64,000 bases of DNA, from the NCBI RefSeq assembly GCF_001659605.2, contig NC_035173.2, positions 14,656,945-14,720,944 on the forward strand, in the 5' to 3' direction. Positions 57,689-64,000 of the stretch are shown piece by piece. The position numbers were made by a program, and so were the translations under genes. The number at the start of each line of letters is the position of its first letter. Positions within the stretch are counted from its first letter, which is position 1. The DNA comes from Manihot esculenta. Its lineage: Eukaryota; Streptophyta; Magnoliopsida; Malpighiales; Euphorbiaceae. A model generated the notes under the pieces. It did not search any database, was not told the DNA's origin, and was given only the letters and a program-made list of their open reading frames with translations.

Positions 57689-59776
57689 ATGACAGCAGGT
57701 AGCAACACCACTACCAGACCGAAATCCAAGTGCCTGCTTTTCACCACCATTGCTTCTCTCCTGCTTTTGCCTCTCCTCGCAATCATCCCCTTCTTTGCCC
57801 TCCGTCATAAAATTTCGCATCCCTATTCTCCAAAATCATTTTCACGCCTACTAGTACAGGTTGCTGACATCCAGTTAGCCTGCCAAGCCACACGACACCC
57901 AGAAACCTGTCAAACTTCTCTTTCTCAGTCCAATCTTCTCCCTCCCAACCCAACCCCACTTCAAATTATCCAATCTGCATTATGGGTCTCCTCCCAAAAC
58001 CTCACAATTGCACAATCAATGGTGAAATCCCTCCTAGGAGGCGCCACCGGTAACCAAGACCTCACTAGCGTCGCTAAATTTTGTTTGGATCTTCTGGGTT
58101 TTTCCCAGTACCGCATTTCAGCGACGAATGATACATTGCCACTTGGTAAGACCAAAACTCTTCGTGCTTGGATGAGTGCGGCCTTGGCTTACCAGTCCGA
58201 TTGTTATGGAGGACTGAGTTTCCAAGGGGGGAACTCGCAGGAAGTCAATGAAACGAAAGCGTTTCTTGAAGATTTGATTGGACTCAGTAGCAACGCTTTA
58301 AGCATGATCGTCTCCTACGATTTGTATGGCAACGATACCCGGTTATGGCGACCGCCAAAAACTGAACGGGATGGGTTCTGGGAGGAGCCAAAGGTGGGCA
58401 GTGAAATGGGGTTGAGCGTTAAGTTTCCGCCAAATCTGAAATCAGACGTCACGGTGTGTAAGAACAGCAGCAGAGGATGTTACAAAACGGTACAGGAAGC
58501 CGTAAATGAAGCTCCCAGTAATGCGGTGGAGCGTAAATTTGTGATACATATAAAGAAGGGAGTTTACGAGGAGATCGTCAGGGTTCCGTCTGAGAAGAAA
58601 AACGTAGTGTTTATAGGGGATGGAATGGGGAAAACGATCATTACTGGATCACTGAGCGTTGGCCAGCCTGGTGTCACTACGTATGAGTCTGCTACTGTTG
58701 GTAAGCTTGAACCCTTTACATGGAAGTCCTGGCATTCTGCAAATTCTTTTTTTTGTTGGCCTTCCAGTAACTTGAATCTGCTTTTTGATTTCTCTGTTTT
58801 TCAAGCTTCCTCAGGACTGTAGTTAGGAACACAACTGGATTTTTTTTTTTTCAGCTTTTACAGCTTTCTCATAATCTGCTAAATTGTTGGAATATTTTAT
58901 TATTAACGTTTTATTTCAGAACACGTTCAACTTAACCGATTTTAAATTTTTGTTTAAATTAATTCAAAATTTTTAATTAAATTCCATTCAGAATTTAAAC
59001 TCGATCTCTACTTAAGAGAGAAGAATTTGTTTAGATAAAAAGTAAACAGATGATTTAAAAAAAATAAAATTAATTGGTGTAATTTTGCTACAGGTGTTAT
59101 TGGTGATGGGTTCATGGCTAGTGGCATCACATTCCAAAACGCAGCAGGACCTCCCACTCGCCAAGCAGTAGCCTTTAGATCAGAAAGTGATCAATCATAC
59201 ATCGAGAACTGTGAATTCCTTGGCAATCAAGACACTTTATATGCTCATTCCCTTCGCCAATTCTATAAATCATGTCGCATTCAGGGAAACGTGGATTTCA
59301 TTTTTGGAAACTCAGCTGCATTTTTCCAGGATTGCGAAATCTTAATCAGTCCCAGGCAAGAAAATCCAGAAAAAGGTGAAACAAATGTAGTCACAGCACA
59401 AGGCAGGACAGATCCTGCACAATCAACAGGTTTTGTGTTCCTAAATTGTTCGATCAATGGCACAGCAGAATACATGGCTTTATACGAAAAGAATCCTGAA
59501 GTTCACAGGAGTTACTTGGGAAGGCCATGGAAGGAATACTCAAGAGTTGTGTACATAGATAGTAAGTTTGAAGCTGTCATTACAGCAGATGGATGGTTGC
59601 CTTGGAGTGGTGATTTCGCACTTGATACACTGTACTATGGAGAATACAAGAATTCTGGACCAGGTTCAAATTTGTCTGAGAGAGTATCTTGGAGTAATCA
59701 GATTCCAGAAGAGCACATAAATACATATTCGATACAGAATTTCATTCAAGGAGAAGAGTGGTTGCCCAGTTTATGA
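57689..59776 (+). CDS. PME51-like: Type I pectinesterase/pectinesterase inhibitor (PME51-like), two exons
   Basis: Join 57689-58700 and 59094-59776 (1012+683 = 1695 nt, 564 residues), donor GTTG/GTAAGC and acceptor GCTACAG, with a glycine codon split. There is an N-terminal membrane anchor/signal (about residues 15-36), a PMEI-type pro-domain with paired cysteines (about 52-215) and the PME beta-helix (about 255-560). Catalytic set visible: ITFQN (Q352), NQDTLY (Q383, D384), GNVDFIFG (D405) and YLGRPWK (R481, W483). The enzyme removes methyl esters from homogalacturonan in the cell wall. I see no clear RRLL/RKLL processing site between pro-domain and enzyme. PME51/64 is the closest group I recall. 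The gene looks intact. Confidence 0.92.
58701..59093 (+). other. PME intron
   Basis: A 393-bp GT-AG intron with T- and A-rich runs. The apparent extension of the first exon's frame to 58822 is intron read-through. Confidence 0.88.
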
Positions 59777-62262
59777 TAAGCTTTTATACTAAAATATATA
59801 CTTTTATATTCCTCATTACATTGTCTACAGAATCAGTAAAGTCAGTGGGAATTAATTCCGTATTAATAATAAAATTATCTAATTTTATATTTAAAATATG
59901 CGTATTCAACTTTAAATTTTAGGTAATTCAATCATAATAACTTTTATATTGATCACTATTTTACCTATAAACTAAAATCAATATTGATCATAACTCAATT
60001 TGGCCACTTGTCATTTTATATAGTATTTTTAAAATTTTTTTAATCTATTTAATAAAATAGTCTCTAAATTACATTATGTGCTTATTGAGTGTAAACCTTC
60101 AATATACTTTAATATATAAATATATTTTAAATAATGAAAATTTACTTGTAATAATATTTATTTAAAAATTTTTCTAAGTACGCCTTCAGTTCGTCAAGTT
60201 AGGTGTGATTTCAAGAAAAGCTCAGCACACCAAAATGGAACAGAAACGGAATGAATCAACTTACTTTATGCGTGGGCCTAATGAAAGCAAGGTTGAATCA
60301 TGTGTGTACACATACGTGACTAGATTAGATCAGCCACCAAAATGGAATAGAAACAAGGTGAATCAACCTTACTTTATGCTTCCCAAAAAAACAAACAAGT
60401 TACTTTACACGTGTGTTAATGAAATCAAGGTTGAATCACACGTGCATATATATATACATACATATACACATGTGACTTGCTGGTAAAGTTTGTCATTAAA
60501 ACAAAAATGAATTAATTGCCTGATTATGTCAATACTTCATAGGTGGGCTGGTTAGTGGCATATGATCTCAATCCTAGATCTCAGGGTAAAGCATCTCACT
60601 CCATTAACTTTTTTCTAATTTTTTTTAATGTAACTAGTTAACTTTTTCTAACTTTTTTTAATGTGAATTTTTAAGTTTTTATTGGTTACTTGTACTAATT
60701 AGAAATCTAAGGTGGCATAACAAGTTCATTGCACAATTTTTACATAGCTCTTAGTAAGGGACAGGATATCTCTGTTCAAATTAAGAAATTAAATTGAACC
60801 GATCGATTTCGATTCAGCAGCTCGATTAGTCGGAATATTTGATTTGGTTCGGTTAATATTTTTTCAAATTATTTTATTTTCAGTTCGATTCGGTTTGATT
60901 TAAACGTGTTAAATAAACTACTAATCGAAATAACCGATTTTATTGGCTAGGCCCAAGCCCTCCCCTTCGGCCTTTCTCTAAGTTATCTTTCAGGCATTCT
61001 TGAACCCCCCATTCACTTCCCTCTCTTCTTGCTAAAAATTAAAATCCCTAACGAATCCGTCGACCGTCAATTCCCTTCCTCCCTATCGATTTGCTGAGTG
61101 TCATCGTCGAACCGCTATTCATCTTGTGTTGCGAACGTCGAACGGTGAATCAGTGATTATTTACTGTCGTCTGTCCTATCATTGCTCATCATTTTCTTCT
61201 TCTAATTAGTTTTTTCTGTTAGCTTAAAATTTAAGGTATAGATTTATTTTACATGTTATTGAGATTGAGTTTCTATTTGAGAAATATTATTATTGAGGTT
61301 GAGTTTCTGTTTGAGAAATAATAAATGCAAGTATGCAAGAATACTTGATTTTTCTGAAAATTATGTGATACAGAGAAGTCATTGTCAAGGAGCACCAGGT
61401 GGATTTTCATGACCCACTGTGGTCTGGGCTTGTTGGCCTGAAAGCTGCTGTCTCAGTAAACTTGAAACGATTCATAGCATATAAGTTGATAGAATTAGGC
61501 TTTGGCTTTCTTAAGGAAGCTTTGGGGAATGGGGATGGTTGGTGGATGAATAGCCATAGTACGGGTAAAAACTTATATAATTTCATCCATTAATTTCATG
61601 TCTTACTATTGCAATTGATTCATCATCTGTTTAAGGGACCATTTCCATTAATTCCATCCATAACTCTAGGAGAATTCTAAACAAAATTAGCCAGAATTTC
61701 ATGAAAAGTGAATACAATATTTATAATACAACTTCATCATGATGCTTAGTTCAAATTTTAGGCTTAATTTTAAAGTTATTACTCAAATTCCAAGCCTTTT
61801 TCTTGATGATGAGTTTGAACAGAATCTAGGCATGAACTGATGCTAAGTGATGTGGATGATGCTATAGATTGAGATAGTGGTCCTATTTAAGGTGTGATTT
61901 TTGAGGGACCCACTGAGGCCATATGTATATATGTATATATATTAGTTCTTCCAATTGAATATAAATTAGGGTTTTGCTACAACTTCACGTGGTAAGGCTT
62001 GGAAGGCATTAATCTGATATTGAAGGGAAGCGTAAGAATAATTTCTAAAAATAGAAAGTTTAGAGATCTTGATTTATTCCAAGTTTAAAGACCTTTTTCA
62101 TAGTCACACAACCATTCATTGAAATTCATATTGAATTTATAAGGAAAAATTTTGATGATAAGACAACACCATTAAAACTTTTGCTTAAAGATTTTCCTTT
62201 TTTTATATTGTTATTAGTTAAGCTTATGTCCAATTAAATATTGTTACTTGTTAAGTGAATTA
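59777..62262. other. AT-rich intergenic region after PME
   Basis: Contains the PME 3' UTR, the tandem duplication described separately, and sequence rich in GGTTCGGTT/GATTCGGTTTGATT words at 60790-60930 of the kind found near hAT ends, which may be the left part of the hAT element that follows. No gene was recognised; the 61399-61593 frame has no support. Confidence 0.5.
60223..60478. repeat. Diverged tandem duplication
   Basis: Two copies of a unit of about 110-145 bp, each containing CACCAAAATGGAA, GAATCAAC-TTACTTTATGC and TAATGAAA-CAAGGTTGAATCA, in direct order (from 60223 and from 60331). The second ends in an AT/AC simple repeat. It is probably non-coding. Confidence 0.65.
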
Positions 62263-64000
62263 TGGAGTCACAAAATGATCAGATGCCCCTAAACAATACT
62301 AATGATTCTAATCAAATTAGTACTAACACTTCAACAGAAGCAATCACATTATTAAAAACAAAGAGAAAACCAATAAGGTCAAGGTATAAAGTATGAGATC
62401 ACAAAATTCATCAACGATGAAGGTGAATTAAAAGGCAAGTGTAATTATTGTAAAAAGGAATTTTGTTGTGATCCAAAGAGAAATGGAACCACTACACTTA
62501 GGAATCACCTTAATTCATGCAAAAAATATCTACATTCCATTGAGACTAGACAAGCACAATTATCATTGCAAAAAAATACAAGTGATAATAGTATGTATTA
62601 TTTAGGCACTCTTACTACTTGGAAGTATGATGAAAATGCAATTAGAGAGGCTCTTGTCCATATAATAATTATTGATGAATTGCCTCTTAGATTTGTAGAA
62701 GGAGAAGGTTTTAGAAGATTCATGAGAGCAATTTGTCCAAGGTTTTGGATTCCTTCTTGTTGGACAATTTCACGTGATTGTTATGATTTTTTTATTGAGA
62801 AGAGGTCAAAATTGAAGTTTTTTTTAAGAAAAATTATCAAAGAGTGAGTCTTACTACAAATACATGGACGTCATTGCAACACATTAATTACATGTGCATA
62901 AGTGCTTACTTTATTGATAATGTTTGGAAGTTGCATAAGAGAATCATTAATTTTTATCCCATTTCAAGTCATAAAGGTGAAACAGTAGGTAGGACAATTG
63001 AGACTTACTTGCTAGAGTGGGGGTTAGATAAAATATTCACTGTTATAGTTGATAATGCTAGTTCTAATGATGTACCCATATCTTATTTAATCAAAAAGCT
63101 TGCTAATTGGGGTGTTAGCGTTGCTAACTCTACTTACTTGCACATGAGATGTATGGCACATATCATCAATTTAATTGTCCAGGATGGCTTGAAAGATGTG
63201 AATGATTCAGTGATAAAAGTAAGGGATGCAGTCAGACATATCAAAAGTTCTCCAGCTAGGTTGAAGAGATTTAAGGAGTGTGTGCTTCATGAAAAAATTG
63301 AAAGCAAATCTTCATTATATTTAGATGTGTCAACTAGATGGAATTCAACTTACTTGATGTTGATATAGCTCAAAAATATGAAAGGGCATTTGAGAGGTAT
63401 GAGTCACAAGATCCCATGTCCAAGATTGATATGGGAGAGAATGGCATACCTGACTATTATGATTAGACACAAGTTAGGAAGATGACAGATATGTTGGCTC
63501 ATTTTTATGAGCTCACTTTGCATATCTCTCCCATGTTTAAGATTGATATGAGAGAGAATGACATACCTGACTGTTATGATTGGATACAAGTTAGGAAGAT
63601 AACAGATACATTGGCTCATTTTTATGAGCTCACTTTGCATATCTCGGACCCTAAGTATATCACAGCAAACTTATTCTTCAGTGAAGTCAGTGACTTAGCC
63701 TTTATTTTAAACCAATGGATTAATAGCAATGATCTTGAGATGAAATCTATGGGGGAAAGAATGAGAGTTAAATTTGACAAGTATTAGGCAGATGTGGATA
63801 AAATGAATAAACTTATCTATTTTGCTATTGTTCTTGACCCTCGTGATAAATTTGAGTTTATAGAGTATTCTTTCTCCCAAATATATAGAAAAGTGAAAGG
63901 TGTAGAGTTGTTCAACAAGATCAAGAATTCTTTGGTTGATTTGTTTAATGAATACAAAAAAATGAATCAACCTGATATTGAGAAATTCAATGATAGTAGT
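62263..64000 (+). pseudogene. RICESLEEPER-like hAT transposase, broken, runs off the window
   Basis: A BED-type zinc finger (CNYCKKEF...LRNHLNSC, about 62425-62525) is followed by the hAT catalytic region: LTTNTWTS, HKRIINFYPISSHKG, VDNASSNDV, MRCMAHIINLIV and STRWNSTYLML. The start MESQNDQ is joined to the BED part only through indels near 62390, a frameshift lies at about 62840, and stops occur at 63366-63368, about 63464 and 63785-63787. A 117-bp in-frame tandem duplication sits at 63414-63647. The C-terminal dimerisation domain lies beyond 64000 if present. RICESLEEPER/DAYSLEEPER genes are domesticated hATs, but these breaks argue for a dead transposon. Confidence 0.85.
63414..63647 (+). 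repeat. 117-bp tandem duplication inside hAT transposase
   Basis: Two copies of the unit starting CCCATGT(C/T)(C/T)AAGATTGATATG and ending CATATCTC. 117 is a multiple of three, so 39 codons are repeated in frame. The copies differ at about ten positions, one of which makes a TAG in the first copy. Confidence 0.8.

Noticed and set aside
58701..58822. Extension of PME exon 1 to a stop at 58822
   Set aside because: The frame passes a strong GTAAGC donor; the family's conserved sequence resumes at 59094 with the correct phase after an AG acceptor.
61399..61593. 64-codon open frame as a small gene
   Set aside because: No family resemblance, no promoter or intron signal, isolated in AT-rich intergenic DNA.
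62263..64000. Domesticated RICESLEEPER-type host gene
   Set aside because: Frameshifts and several stops in the catalytic region indicate a decayed transposon, although the C-terminus is outside the window.

Overview
The window is plant nuclear DNA, very probably from a eudicot. It carries intron-containing genes of plant cell-wall families (a trichome-birefringence-like PC-esterase and a type I pectin methylesterase) embedded in Ty3/gypsy, Ty1/copia, hAT and Mutator-type transposons. The TE complement would fit a Malpighiales/Euphorbiaceae genome such as cassava, but that is a guess from memory and cannot be proved here. No rRNA, tRNA, CRISPR array or bacterial operon was seen.

Layout: (1) 1-8475, a Tekay-type chromovirus (element A, 5' LTR cut by the window edge) inserted in a decayed Mutator-like transposase (8476-9634, minus). 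(2) 9644-11951, two small MITEs with 9-bp target duplications, AT-rich spacer and a probable solo LTR. (3) 12065-16173, a gag-less Ty1/copia element (B), then a non-autonomous LTR element (F, 16205-19835). (4) 20033-42423 (minus), a three-exon TBL gene whose second intron is about 20 kb long because it holds a Tourist-like MITE and a 17.7-kb nested insertion: gypsy C (22158-39901) contains an apparently intact hAT transposon G (23465-27685) and copia D (32003-37248), and D contains a 1.4-kb gypsy deletion derivative E (32827-34202). (5) 42871-57000, AT-rich spacer with a 1-kb long-TIR foldback element, then an old gypsy fragment (H) carrying a solo LTR (K) and, within its LTR, a complete gypsy (I, 46771-56289) with one uninterrupted 1648-codon gag-pol frame. 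(6) 57689-59776, a two-exon PME gene. (7) 59777-64000, AT-rich spacer with a diverged tandem duplication, then a broken RICESLEEPER-like hAT transposase running off the window.

The two host genes both act on the plant cell wall (predicted polysaccharide O-acetylation in the Golgi; pectin de-methylesterification in the apoplast), but nothing in the sequence shows that they are co-regulated. Gypsy elements A, C, I and H are one family at different ages, and copia B and D are another. Comparing copies lets most breaks be read directly. The most interesting pattern is a conserved set of splice-like signals in the gypsy LTRs and just before gag. It suggests a spliced leader that would remove the primer-binding site from translated mRNA while unspliced RNA stays available for reverse transcription.
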